This document shows positions 37,945 through 46,869 of a stretch of 64,000 bases of DNA, piece after piece; the stretch's first letter is position 1; every line of letters starts with the position of its first letter. The stretch is from Candidatus Melainabacteria bacterium (lineage in GTDB: Bacteria; Cyanobacteriota; Vampirovibrionia; Obscuribacterales; Obscuribacteraceae): contig QKMZ01000015.1 in the NCBI GenBank assembly GCA_003242885.1, positions 581,568 to 645,567 on the forward strand, in the 5' to 3' direction. The notes under the pieces are model-generated. The model was not told the origin of the DNA. It saw nothing but the letters and a program-made list of their open reading frames with translations, and did not search any database. The position numbers were made by a program, and so were the translations under genes.

Positions 37945-40900
37945 TTAGGCGACGTCCGGCTTCTTGTTGGTATTTGCTCCAGAGCCTGTGTGCATCATCT
38001 CGATGAGCTTCGATTTTACTTTCGCCTTGGGTGGGTCTGCAAACTCGTGAGTCTTCAGGCTGAATGTGCCGGCGACCGTACCTACCCTGTAGCAGAAGAA
38101 ATCTCGTGTCTCTTGACCTACAACTCTGTCGATATTGAGCTTTTCTTCGTCGGAAATTAGCTCGAATTGAGGCGAGGTGTTGACCTGGTTGAAGAAGTTT
38201 TGAATTGTTCTGTGTTTTACCTTTCTGCCGTCAACGCGGAACATCTGCGGACCAAGCAAGTCTCCGTCCTTTTTCGCAAGGGCGAATGCGCAGACCGTGC
38301 CGACGTTGATGATGATTTGGTTCCTGAAGTCCTCCGGTAAATGCTGTAGCGTCTTGCAGCAGCCGACAAAGCCAATCTTGAACTTGTCGGTTTCTTGCGT
38401 GAGCGCTTCGATGGTTTCTTTTTCAATGAAGTTGTTCATTTCATCGAGGTAGAGAGCGCATGGTTGTTGCTTGCTTTCGTCGTAAACTGACAAGCCTAAA
38501 GCTGCTTGCTTAAGACCAGTGACAAGTAGCGAGCCCAAAAGATTGGCGTTCTGGTCGAGTTGCCCTTGAGGAATTCTGACCAGTAAGACCTGCTTGCTGG
38601 TGATCAAATCTTTCAGTCTCAGATCGCCGACAGGCTTGGTGAGAATTGGTCTAATGCGCGGATCGCTGAGCATTGGCGTGACTCTGTTGAGAATCGGCTC
38701 CACCCAGTTGATCCACTGATCTGTTCTAGCCAATCGTTTGTATTGCCCCCATGTCTCGATGAGAGTCGAATACTCAGTGCGTTCTTTCTTTTTCTTCTCA
38801 ATACCTTCTAAGAGGATGTCTCTAAAATCGTTGTCTTGCAGAAGTGTAGGCAAGTCGATTAGGGTCTTATTGTTAGCCATCAGCAAAATGGCTGCGTTTC
38901 TCAGGATGTTTGCAGTTTGTTGGTTCCACTGACTTTGAGAGCCGGGTGGTTCGGTGTAAATGGCTTTGAAACCGTGGACTATGGCAGAAGCAGCGTCGAT
39001 GAAATTGACGTCTTCCAGTGGCTCGAGCGGGTTGTAGGACATTGAGCCGCCGCGATAGGTCGGGTCTACAATGACAATTCTCTTGGCGAATTCTTTGCCT
39101 TTTACGTGCGCAGCCGTCCAGTTGGTGACCAAATCGATGAGCTCTCCGTCAGAGTCAATTACGACGACGGCGCGATCATTTGCTTCGATATCGTGGCAAA
39201 TCATGTTTGCCAGCAAACGCGACTTGCCTTTGTCTGAACCACCCATCACGATCATGTGTGGGTTATTGGTTCGCGACTCAGGCGGCATCGCCATAACTCT
39301 GGGTACCCATGGCTTCCAGAATCTCCACTCAACACGAGTGCCGAGCGGCATGGCTCCTTTCTTATAGGGCTTGGACCACTCGCGCATCATCTTATTGTGC
39401 TGAGCTTTATACTGCGAAGGAATGTATTCCTGCTTCGCCATGATGTTCAATTTGCCTGATGGCCCGAAGATGAACAACGCGCCCATCGCAAGCAACACAC
39501 CGATACCGATTAATCCGAATGCAACCTTGAGGAAAAATGCAGACATGTCGCCGCGATTGTGCGTATCGCTCGGTTGCAGCATCTGAAGCGGATTGCCGCC
39601 GCCCATTGGGCTCATAGGCGCACTCGCAACAGTTGGCATTGGTGGTGGTGCTTGTCCGCTATTTGCCAAGACCGCGCCTGACACTGTCTGAACAGCTTTC
39701 CAATTGCCAGTGACTTGCGCAATTGTCGCTCGCCAGAATTTACCCATTTTGGTTTCGTAGGCAAGCTGACCTTGCATATATGGGCGGCCTATTTCAGTGA
39801 CGCCTACCATACCTCTATATTCGATTCCTTTTCCGAAAGGTTTGCCGTCTCTCAAATAGAACTTTCTAAAGACGATGCCATTCGGTGCCACCAGGTTGCC
39901 CTGCAAAATCCAAGGGCCCCCGACGTCTTCACCACGTCCGTAGATTTGAGTTCCTTGTTGACCAAGCTGCATTTTGAAGGAGTTGCCGTTCTTCTCCATT
40001 GGCGTCTTGTAGAAGACGTTGTAAATGCCGGAGATGTCTACGGCTTTTTGTCCACCCAGACCACCCAGCATTCCGCCTTGCGCAGAGCCGTTCTTGGGCA
40101 TTGAGCCGGCAAGGTATGTGCAGAATGTGCAGAAAGTGTTGAACACGACCACGGTCATGAAGGCGCATATGGTGCCAAGAATAATTGCCGACTTGTTGCT
40201 GACGGTCATGCCGCCGAGGCTAATCTCGCGCTCCAGGAACGGCAGATTCTCATCGTCATCGAGATTGTCGTTGTCTTCGTCCTTGTTTTTGCCTTTCTTC
40301 GATTTATCTTTGACGACTTCTCTTTTCTTCGCGCCAGGTCTTTTTATAGTTGAGGCGCCGCCAGAAAAAGATTTTCTCGGCGGTGGTGATTCCTTCTCAG
40401 AATCTTCATCATCGAGGTCATCATCGGAATTTTTCTTGTTTTTTCTTCCGGCGAAGAAATCATCATCTTGGCTTTCGGCCTTGTCGACTTTCTCAGCCTT
40501 AACTTCTTTCTCTTGTGATTTGCCGGCGTCTTTGGTGTCTCTACTTGGAGCGAAACCACGTGGGCGTGCGATTTTGGGACGACCATCATCGGAGTCGCTT
40601 ATTTTTGATGACTCATCTCTTCTGCCACGATTTTTACTTTCGTCCGGAAAAACATCGTCGTCATTTCGCGTTTTTCTTCCCGAATCGAAGTTAAACCCAT
40701 CAGCAGAATCGTTGTTATTGTCTACGCTGCCGTCGTCGCGTTTTGGTCTACCAATTGGAGCAGCGCTGAAAAAATCGTCAGCAGGACCAGTCGGAAAACC
40801 GGACGCAGGTTTTGATGCAGCAGGTGCGAACGGGTCGAATGCTGCTTCTTCACTGACCGCATCTGCCGAATCTGTGGAGCTTGAACTACCTAGGGGATCT

Positions 40901-42396
40901 GCAGATGTTGTCGAAGTTGCACCGACCGATGCATTGTCATCGTTGCGAGTTACTGGTGCACCGGTGTCGAAGAAATCACCACCCGTATTAGCTGCCCGGT
41001 TGTGGATTGCATTGGTGACTGCGGCACCTGCAGCAGCTCCAGCAATGGCTGCAGCGGCTGCGATTGCAGCTGTTTGTCCTGCTCCAAAACCACCTTGGCT
41101 GTCGGCTTGAGGCGTGACTGCTATTGGGTCGCCACCTGGCTCTGCACTTCCCGAAGCAGTTTCTGCGACTGGCTCCAAAGCTGTTCCAATAGCAGTAGTG
41201 TTGTCACCGGAAGTGGTGCCAACGGGTACTGTCTGAATCGGTGTTACTGTCTCAAAGCCTGGGTCTTGCGCTGCCGGAGCAATTGCGTATGATGACGATA
41301 CATCGCTGTTCAGCCCGGCAGGAGATTCTACCAATTCCGGATTCATTGCTAACTGCGGTGGATCGAAGAATCCATCTCCGGGAGGAGAAGACGGGCTATG
41401 GCTGTCAAATGCGAATGGATCTAGCGGTTTGTCGGACAGTGCTGCAGGCATCATCTGCGGTGCCGCTTCAGGCATCGAGGCGGCGGGCGCGACTGGATCA
41501 AAACTTCCCATGGGAGCCATTGGATCGAAGGCTCCCTTTGCAGAGGTTGGCGCGAGACCTGCTATAGGCGAACTTGGATCGAAACCACCCATGGCAGAAG
41601 TCGGATCGAAACTTCCCGGTGTTGGTGCCGGTGCCGGAGCCATGCCGGCAGGTGCTGTTGCATCTTGAGCGGCATCGGGAGTGCCGAGGAACATGTTTTG
41701 CGCTGCTTGTGCACCGGACGAAAACGGATCTAAATTAGGCGAAAAAGGAGTTTGCGATGCTGGTGTCAGCCAAGGCGATGTTCCTTGAGCTGGGTCGTTA
41801 GGAAGCGCTGCTGGTGCGGAACCCGTGGGCGCTTGTGCTGGCACACTTTGATTAGATTGACTAATCGGATCGAACTGACCAGAACTGATCGCAGGAGCAA
41901 CACTTGCTCCAGTAGTTTCGGGTGACGCTGGCGGGGCGGCTGTTTCCGCTTCACCCCATGGATTGTCAGCAAATAACGGACCTGTCGGTTGTGTTTTTCT
42001 GCCACTCATGAAGCCCAGACTGAGAGCTGCAAGTCCTGTCTGGGAGCTGGAAGGATTCATTGGACCGGGGGCTACTGAGCTGCCGTTTTCACCGTTGTGT
42101 CCATTGCCGGTATGATCGCCGTTGCCGTTGCCGTTGCCATGCCCGTTTTCGCCATTGTGTCCATTGCCGTAACCGTTGGCCTCTTTCAGCTTGTAAGTGC
42201 CAAGGCGCCGGGCGGTGACGACTCTTTCAAGAACAAGGGGGTCAGGATCCACTGCCACTGCCAATGGAGCGGAGGTGTTAGACATAATGGGCAAGGCGGT
42301 GGCTGAATATTTGGACGCAGGAGTTCCGCACGACTGGCAGCTTTTAATCTCGCCGCGCAATAACAGCCCGCAAGTTTGACAGATAAGGATTTCCAA
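37945..42396 (-). CDS. Zinc-ribbon membrane protein with a VirD4/TraD-like ATPase domain (1483 aa)
   Basis: Order of parts: zinc ribbon C-x2-C-x10-C-x2-C at residues 6-24 (CQTCGLL, CQSCGT); about 650 residues of Pro/Ala/Ser/Asp-rich disorder; a charged Lys/Glu/Asp belt; a membrane helix at about 733-765; about 180 residues that would lie outside, containing a compact domain (ISGIYNVFYKTPMEKNG onward); a second helix at about 949-977; then a type IV coupling-protein-like ATPase. Walker A GGSDKGKS is at about 1052 and Walker B ALYLDEMNNF at about 1314, followed by GFVGCCKTLQHLPEDFRNQI. Coupling proteins deliver DNA or protein to a secretion channel. The ATPase and topology are clear; the cargo is unknown. 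Confidence 0.87.
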   Translation of the reverse strand: MEILICQTCGLLLRGEIKSCQSCGTPASKYSATALPIMSNTSAPLAVAVDPDPLVLERVVTARRLGTYKLKEANGYGNGHNGENGHGNGNGNGDHTGNGHNGENGSSVAPGPMNPSSSQTGLAALSLGFMSGRKTQPTGPLFADNPWGEAETAAPPASPETTGASVAPAISSGQFDPISQSNQSVPAQAPTGSAPAALPNDPAQGTSPWLTPASQTPFSPNLDPFSSGAQAAQNMFLGTPDAAQDATAPAGMAPAPAPTPGSFDPTSAMGGFDPSSPIAGLAPTSAKGAFDPMAPMGSFDPVAPAASMPEAAPQMMPAALSDKPLDPFAFDSHSPSSPPGDGFFDPPQLAMNPELVESPAGLNSDVSSSYAIAPAAQDPGFETVTPIQTVPVGTTSGDNTTAIGTALEPVAETASGSAEPGGDPIAVTPQADSQGGFGAGQTAAIAAAAAIAGAAAGAAVTNAIHNRAANTGGDFFDTGAPVTRNDDNASVGATSTTSADPLGSSSSTDSADAVSEEAAFDPFAPAASKPASGFPTGPADDFFSAAPIGRPKRDDGSVDNNNDSADGFNFDSGRKTRNDDDVFPDESKNRGRRDESSKISDSDDGRPKIARPRGFAPSRDTKDAGKSQEKEVKAEKVDKAESQDDDFFAGRKNKKNSDDDLDDEDSEKESPPPRKSFSGGASTIKRPGAKKREVVKDKSKKGKNKDEDNDNLDDDENLPFLEREISLGGMTVSNKSAIILGTICAFMTVVVFNTFCTFCTYLAGSMPKNGSAQGGMLGGLGGQKAVDISGIYNVFYKTPMEKNGNSFKMQLGQQGTQIYGRGEDVGGPWILQGNLVAPNGIVFRKFYLRDGKPFGKGIEYRGMVGVTEIGRPYMQGQLAYETKMGKFWRATIAQVTGNWKAVQTVSGAVLANSGQAPPPMPTVASAPMSPMGGGNPLQMLQPSDTHNRGDMSAFFLKVAFGLIGIGVLLAMGALFIFGPSGKLNIMAKQEYIPSQYKAQHNKMMREWSKPYKKGAMPLGTRVEWRFWKPWVPRVMAMPPESRTNNPHMIVMGGSDKGKSRLLANMICHDIEANDRAVVVIDSDGELIDLVTNWTAAHVKGKEFAKRIVIVDPTYRGGSMSYNPLEPLEDVNFIDAASAIVHGFKAIYTEPPGSQSQWNQQTANILRNAAILLMANNKTLIDLPTLLQDNDFRDILLEGIEKKKKERTEYSTLIETWGQYKRLARTDQWINWVEPILNRVTPMLSDPRIRPILTKPVGDLRLKDLITSKQVLLVRIPQGQLDQNANLLGSLLVTGLKQAALGLSVYDESKQQPCALYLDEMNNFIEKETIEALTQETDKFKIGFVGCCKTLQHLPEDFRNQIIINVGTVCAFALAKKDGDLLGPQMFRVDGRKVKHRTIQNFFNQVNTSPQFELISDEEKLNIDRVVGQETRDFFCYRVGTVAGTFSLKTHEFADPPKAKVKSKLIEMMHTGSGANTNKKPDVA

Positions 42397-42571
42397 CTGG
42401 CACTGCTCCTTTTGGCAGATACCCCGCGCCTATCTCGATGATAGCGCTTATTAAGACAGATATTGGCGTTCGCCGCTTGTTTGGCTATTTGCAATAGTAA
42501 GTGGCAGCTTAAAGACCTGAATTCGTCGTGATCTTATGTCTATAACTCTCTCTTGTCAAGCGCCAAATTTC

Positions 42572-42600
42572 TTGGCCAGTTGAGCAATTTGGGATATATA
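42572..42600 (+). promoter_or_regulatory. Candidate promoter upstream of the 796-aa gene
   Basis: TTGGCC at 42572-42577, 17-base spacer, TATATA at 42595-42600. It implies a leader of about 290 bases containing the inverted repeat at 42764 and a hairpin close to the start codon. Confidence 0.4.
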
Positions 42601-42763
42601 CTGGAGGTGGTAGGTGATCGAAATTCCAGGGAGCCGGCCAGTTACCGTCAATTATTAAATCGTCGGATTTCAATTATCTGACGCTTGGAGCAAACCCGCG
42701 TCCGGAGCTTTATTTAGCGTACCGGGGTAGCGCTGGAGTATTGTTTGTAAGGTGAGGGTACAT

Positions 42764-42781
42764 TACTTAGTAAGCTAAGTA
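42764..42781. promoter_or_regulatory. Perfect inverted repeat, possible operator
   Basis: TACTTAG-TAAG-CTAAGTA, seven-base arms around four bases, between the candidate promoter and the 796-aa gene. A further ACTTAGT half-site follows about ten bases later. It could be a dimer-binding operator or an RNA hairpin; the sequence alone does not decide. Confidence 0.35.
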
Positions 42782-42900
42782 TTTCGGCAACTTAGTCAGG
42801 CTTGGTAGGGTGCGTGAAACCTGCCATCAACGCCCAGAGTGCATGGAAAGGCTAGAGAAGTGGTCGCGACTAAGCCACTTTTCTCGAGAAAGGAAACTAG

Positions 42901-45291
42901 ATGAGTCCTGAGGACAAGGGAAGCGCAGTAGGCCCGTATGACAATGCGGCGACCGGCAAGGCGAACGAAGAAGGTTCGTCCCTTTCGGCACGTCGGGCAC
43001 GCTTGAGAGGGTCGCTGTCAAAATCGGCCTCGCCGCCAGACCCCTATTCCGTGACCGCTCTGGACCCCGCTCCATCTACAACGTCTTCCGCTCAAATGCC
43101 TACAGAACCCAATGGTCAAGTTCCAGTGAGCACGAATGGCGACGGGCATTCTGCCGGCAATGATGAAACTAACGCTGTTCCAGCTTCTGCCGCCCCAGCC
43201 CCTGTTCCTGTAGCACCTCCGCCGTCTTCACCACTCTCCACTCTTGATTCGCTGGTTCCTAAAGCTGGCAAAGGCGCTAAGTCTTCAGGCGGTACGTCAG
43301 CCTCCCTTGGCGCGAAGGACTCGACGCCGAATTATTCCTTCGGGTTGGAAGATTTGCCCTCTGCTCCGTCCACCACAGCCACCACCGAGTTGATACCAGT
43401 AAGCATGCCTCAAGACATCATACCGACTGCCGAACCAGCAAATTCCAGCACTGCGGCTTCCATTGCGGCTGCCATCACCGCACCGGCTGCCACCGTCGAG
43501 CCGCAGCCAGAGTCAATACAAGCGTCCTCCGAGCCCGCTCCGGTTGCTGAAAGCAAGTCTGAGTCAAAGCCAGACTCCAAACCTGACTCCAAGCCAGAGC
43601 CTGAATCGAAACCAGAAACCAAAAAGGAAGAACCGGCACCTGAGCTCAAACTACCAGAGTCGTCTTCAGCGCCAGAACCTCTCAAAGAATCGGCGTCTTC
43701 AAAGAAAGAGTCCAAAGGGGAAGAGAAGTCTTCACCTGCACCGGCAAGCGTTCCAGACCCGTCGTCCTTGCAGAATTTCCCTTCTCTTTCCTCAATTGGC
43801 TCAATACCGTCTGCATCTCTGGCACCGGTTTCCGACTTGGCCAATGAAATTCTTACCAACATCGATCAGGGTCTGACAGCCTGTGCGATGAATCTTTCAA
43901 TGATTCAAAAGCTCGCAGGAGAGCAGACTGAGACGATGCGTTCTTTGTCAGAAACTATGCAAAATCAGACTTTTGCTGAAATCAATTTGACTCTAAACAG
44001 TCTTATGGATTCATTATCAGCAGCTCTCGAGCCTATGAAGGCTGTTGGAGAACTGGTTCCTGCCATCGATCAGCTCGTGCAAAGCCTGGAAACCAAGGGC
44101 GAAGGCGGGGCTGACAATGAAAAGATGAGCCCGGAGCAACTTGTAATGAGCCTGGCCGATCAGTTATCTGCCGGGTTGATTGATCCCTGGACTTTCAAAG
44201 CCGCTTATATGGCTGTCTATCCTGCCGATCACCCTGCCGATTTGTTGCACCGATTGGTTGATCTGCTCGGCAGTCAGCGTCTTTCCGGAGACCTCTTTAG
44301 AGCAGCCTACGATGCCGTGCAGGGCGCCGAAGCTCCTCCCCGCTCACGTGGCGCCGAAGGCGGAGGAAGTAGTGGTGGCGGCGGTATCCAGGATGAGGCC
44401 GTTCTTGCAGAGCTCGAAAAAATGCGTCAGTCACAGGACGATCTCGTTGGTCGTTTTGAGCAGCGCGAACGCGAGATGGAGCAAATCCTGAATGCAAAAG
44501 ATCAGGAATTGGAAGAGCAAAAACAACTCCTAGGTTCTCGCTGGGAGGAGTTCAATACTCGCTACGATGAGCTTTCCGAAACCCTTAGCAAGCGCGATCA
44601 ATTGCTCGATGCGAAAGAACAAGAATTGTCTCGCAAAGAAAGCGAGAACGCACAATTGAAGGCGCAGTTGGAAGAACTACGCGATTCGACTAAAGAAATG
44701 GTCGCGGATTTCCAAAAGCAAATGACCGAGACCAAAGCGAAAGCAGAGGAAGCACATGCTCAAGCCCAGCAGGCTCAGGCGCAAGCAACAGCGCCGCGCA
44801 CCAACAGCTTCTTCGATGTTGCTCCTGCGCAGCCCGCTTCGCCTGGCAATTTATTCAATACAACACCGGCAAAACCTCTAGATTTGCAGGCCGGACAACC
44901 TGCAGCCGAAACACAACCGATTGCAGCTGCAGCACCAGAGCCCGCCGCAGCGGCTCCTGCGCCAGCTCCAGCTCCAGCCCCTGCACCAACGCCTGCTCCG
45001 CCGCCACCTCCGCCACCACCACCGCCGCCTCCTCCACCTCCTCCACCTCCTCCTCCAGCTATCGAGGCAGAGCAAGCCATCCCGCGTGCGCCGGCAACAA
45101 CTCCTTTTGTGGGAGGACCGGGCAGCTACGGCAGCGGTGTCCGCGCTCAAGTGTTTGAAGTTATTGTTCGACAGGCACTGGCTGGTGCCCCGTGGCGTGA
45201 GATTTGTGCCGGACCTATGCAAGTCAACAACATCACTCCAGATGAAGTAGAAGCTGAAGTGAAGCGCCGTCAGGCTCTGCTTAAGAAGTAG
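42901..45291 (+). CDS. Proline-rich coiled-coil protein of unknown function (796 aa)
   Basis: Not recognised as a family. Residues 1-300 are Ser/Pro/Ala-rich with a KPDSKPDSKPE-like strip near 225-240. About 307-400 is predicted helical (SMIQKLAGEQTETMRSLSET). A Gly-rich hinge (GGGSSGGGG) near 485 precedes a long coiled coil at about 497-630. A run of about 20 prolines lies near 700-720. A conserved-looking C-terminal globule covers about 740-796 (VRAQVFEVIVRQALAGAPWR). No signal peptide or membrane helix. AGGAAA precedes the ATG at 42901. It diverges from the VirD4-like gene and resembles it in composition, so it may be a cytosolic or bridging partner of that ATPase; this is inference. Confidence 0.8.
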   Translation: MSPEDKGSAVGPYDNAATGKANEEGSSLSARRARLRGSLSKSASPPDPYSVTALDPAPSTTSSAQMPTEPNGQVPVSTNGDGHSAGNDETNAVPASAAPAPVPVAPPPSSPLSTLDSLVPKAGKGAKSSGGTSASLGAKDSTPNYSFGLEDLPSAPSTTATTELIPVSMPQDIIPTAEPANSSTAASIAAAITAPAATVEPQPESIQASSEPAPVAESKSESKPDSKPDSKPEPESKPETKKEEPAPELKLPESSSAPEPLKESASSKKESKGEEKSSPAPASVPDPSSLQNFPSLSSIGSIPSASLAPVSDLANEILTNIDQGLTACAMNLSMIQKLAGEQTETMRSLSETMQNQTFAEINLTLNSLMDSLSAALEPMKAVGELVPAIDQLVQSLETKGEGGADNEKMSPEQLVMSLADQLSAGLIDPWTFKAAYMAVYPADHPADLLHRLVDLLGSQRLSGDLFRAAYDAVQGAEAPPRSRGAEGGGSSGGGGIQDEAVLAELEKMRQSQDDLVGRFEQREREMEQILNAKDQELEEQKQLLGSRWEEFNTRYDELSETLSKRDQLLDAKEQELSRKESENAQLKAQLEELRDSTKEMVADFQKQMTETKAKAEEAHAQAQQAQAQATAPRTNSFFDVAPAQPASPGNLFNTTPAKPLDLQAGQPAAETQPIAAAAPEPAAAAPAPAPAPAPAPTPAPPPPPPPPPPPPPPPPPPPPAIEAEQAIPRAPATTPFVGGPGSYGSGVRAQVFEVIVRQALAGAPWREICAGPMQVNNITPDEVEAEVKRRQALLKK

Positions 45292-45326
45292 CGAATAGAA
45301 AGATATAGAAAGATCGGTAGGCCCTT

Positions 45327-46400
45327 TTGCGAAACCTGCAGTTAGACCTGCTAAGAGCACTGGCAATAACGCTCGTACTCGGGCGTCATATGAGCGAAAT
45401 GCCGCCCGATATGCCGCAATTTCTCAAGGTACCGATGGACGCATTTCGCTATATCGGCTGGATGGGCGTTGATCTCTTCTTTGTTTTGAGTGGCTTTCTG
45501 ATCTCAGGGCTGATAATCAGAGAATTCGAGAAACACGGTGATTTCAACGCAATTCACTTTCTGATTCGCCGTGGGTTTAAGATCTATCCTTCTTATTACT
45601 TATTTCTCTTTCTGTCTTTGCCTGCAGTTATATGGATTCCTCACCATGTGACGCTCCAGAAGTTCATCAATGAAGCATTTTTTGTCTCCAATTATTTCGA
45701 TAACATCTGGGGACAGACTTGGTCTCTCTGCATTGAAGAGCATTTCTACATTCTTTTTGCGCTTGGATTTTTCATTCTGAGCAAGAAAAAATTCCCAATC
45801 AAGTACCTGATGTGGGCTTGCATTATTACTCTGATTCTTCCTCTATGCGGCCGCATTTATATCAGCAGCATTTTGCCGTTTTATCAGAAGCCTTTTCAGA
45901 CTGCGACAATGTTTCGCATCGATGCGCTTGCCTTCGGGGTTTTGATTTCTTGTCTGTTTAAACTTTATGGCGATCCGTTGAAAGATCAGATTCGAAAGTA
46001 CGCTGCTCTTATCACCATATTTGGTGGCTTGCTAATTCTGCCCTGCGCTATTTGGGGCTATGAAAAACCGCTTCTCTACACGGCTGGGCTCACAGCTTTG
46101 TACATGGGCTGGGGCATGATATTGGCCGTGGCCATGTGCTTTGACTTTAAAACCGAAAACAAAATCATCACTACAATCGCGCTTGTCGGCACATTCTCGT
46201 ATTCCATCTACTTATGGCATAAGCCCTTCTCAGGCTTGTGCAGCCTGCCTTCCGACTGGTGGCCTTTCCACTTGAATGCATGGGGAAGGCTTGCTGTCTT
46301 CTTCATTGCCAGCTTTGTTGTTGGAATTGGCATGTCCAAGCTGGTCGAGTATCCGACGCTCAAACTGCGCGATAAGTGGTTTCCCTCGCGCTCCGCCTAA
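45327..46400 (+). CDS. Acyltransferase family 3 membrane protein (OafA/YrhL type)
   Basis: 357 aa, about ten hydrophobic helices. The N-terminal LDLLRALAITLVLGRHMSEM contains the conserved Arg and His of acyltransferase 3 enzymes. It is followed by GWMGVDLFFVLSGFLISG and, later, WSLCIEEHFY, all diagnostic. Such proteins O-acetylate (or otherwise acylate) surface sugars such as LPS O-antigen, exopolysaccharide or peptidoglycan at the inner membrane. Start is TTG at 45327, close to the end of the 796-aa gene (35 bases), so read-through transcription is possible. Substrate unknown. Confidence 0.92.
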   Translation: MRNLQLDLLRALAITLVLGRHMSEMPPDMPQFLKVPMDAFRYIGWMGVDLFFVLSGFLISGLIIREFEKHGDFNAIHFLIRRGFKIYPSYYLFLFLSLPAVIWIPHHVTLQKFINEAFFVSNYFDNIWGQTWSLCIEEHFYILFALGFFILSKKKFPIKYLMWACIITLILPLCGRIYISSILPFYQKPFQTATMFRIDALAFGVLISCLFKLYGDPLKDQIRKYAALITIFGGLLILPCAIWGYEKPLLYTAGLTALYMGWGMILAVAMCFDFKTENKIITTIALVGTFSYSIYLWHKPFSGLCSLPSDWWPFHLNAWGRLAVFFIASFVVGIGMSKLVEYPTLKLRDKWFPSRSA

Positions 46401-46431
46401 AAAAAAGAGGGCGCATGGAATGCGCCCCCTC
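46401..46431 (-). terminator. Terminator of the 110-aa membrane protein gene (palindrome family B)
   Basis: On the minus strand a strong hairpin (arms GAGGGGGCGCAT and ATGCGCCCTC with a short loop) runs straight into TTTTTT. The T-run side touches the stop codon of the convergent acyltransferase gene. The core is the family B palindrome seen at 11942 and 33961. Confidence 0.7.
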
Positions 46432-46454
46432 GAATTTCTGATCGGACTGGCTTC

Positions 46455-46787
46455 CTATTTAGCCTTACCTTTTTCTGGCTCTTTGCTTTTGTCAGCGCCA
46501 GTAGTTGCCGGCGGTGTTGGCGCTGGTGCGGGCGGTGGATTTTTCGCTCTGTGCGAAATCGATACTTCAATGGCTTTCCATTCGTAGACGATCTTTTCCA
46601 TGTTGCCCATGAAGTGCAGCACTATGTTTGCGGGCATGCTGCTGAACATTTCGGTCATCGTATAGAAGACGACACCGAGAATGGTGAGGGTGCAGATGAT
46701 CACGACGCTTCTTGTAAAACGTGCTTGTTCATCGATTTTCTTACTCAATTGCGCAATGCTTGTTTCGAACGAGCTGCCGTCAGCCAT
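46455..46787 (-). CDS. Small single-pass membrane protein, 110 aa
   Basis: Unrecognised. Residues 1-25 are polar (SSFETSIAQLSKKIDEQARF). One hydrophobic helix follows at about 27-47 (SVVIICTLTILGVVFYTM), then an amphipathic region, and the tail is Pro/Ala/Lys-rich (PPPAPAPTPPATTG). ATG at 46787. Well-placed terminator downstream, so it is an independent unit. Function unknown. Confidence 0.72.
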   Translation of the reverse strand: MADGSSFETSIAQLSKKIDEQARFTRSVVIICTLTILGVVFYTMTEMFSSMPANIVLHFMGNMEKIVYEWKAIEVSISHRAKNPPPAPAPTPPATTGADKSKEPEKGKAK

Positions 46788-46869
46788 ATTTGCCTCGCGA
46801 TTCTATAGAAAGTCCAAGCGACGGTCGAAATTATATCCCCTTGATTTGTGGAATTTGCTGGAAAAGGCA

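Larger units (their letters stand above)
42397..42900. other. Divergent control region before the 796-aa coiled-coil gene
   Basis: 504 bases with no gene. Rightward promoter candidate TTGGCC, 17 bases, TATATA at 42572-42600. A perfect seven-base inverted repeat TACTTAG-TAAG-CTAAGTA lies at 42764-42781. A hairpin with arms GAGAAGTGG and CCACTTTTCTC, around 42854-42884, ends just before the AGGAAA ribosome binding site at 42890-42895. No known riboswitch was recognised. Confidence 0.45.

Noticed and set aside
34543..42396. A complete conjugative or type IV secretion system
   Set aside because: Only the two ATPase-type proteins are recognised. No relaxase, VirB6/8/9/10, pilin or oriT is seen, so the claim is limited to a candidate new system.
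42790..42900. A riboswitch before the 796-aa gene
   Set aside because: A hairpin near the ribosome site is present, but no conserved core of any class I know (cyclic-di-GMP, cobalamin, SAM, TPP) could be matched.
44775..45080. Minus-strand Gly-rich frame (poly-Gly)
   Set aside because: Antisense of the proline run in the 796-aa protein.
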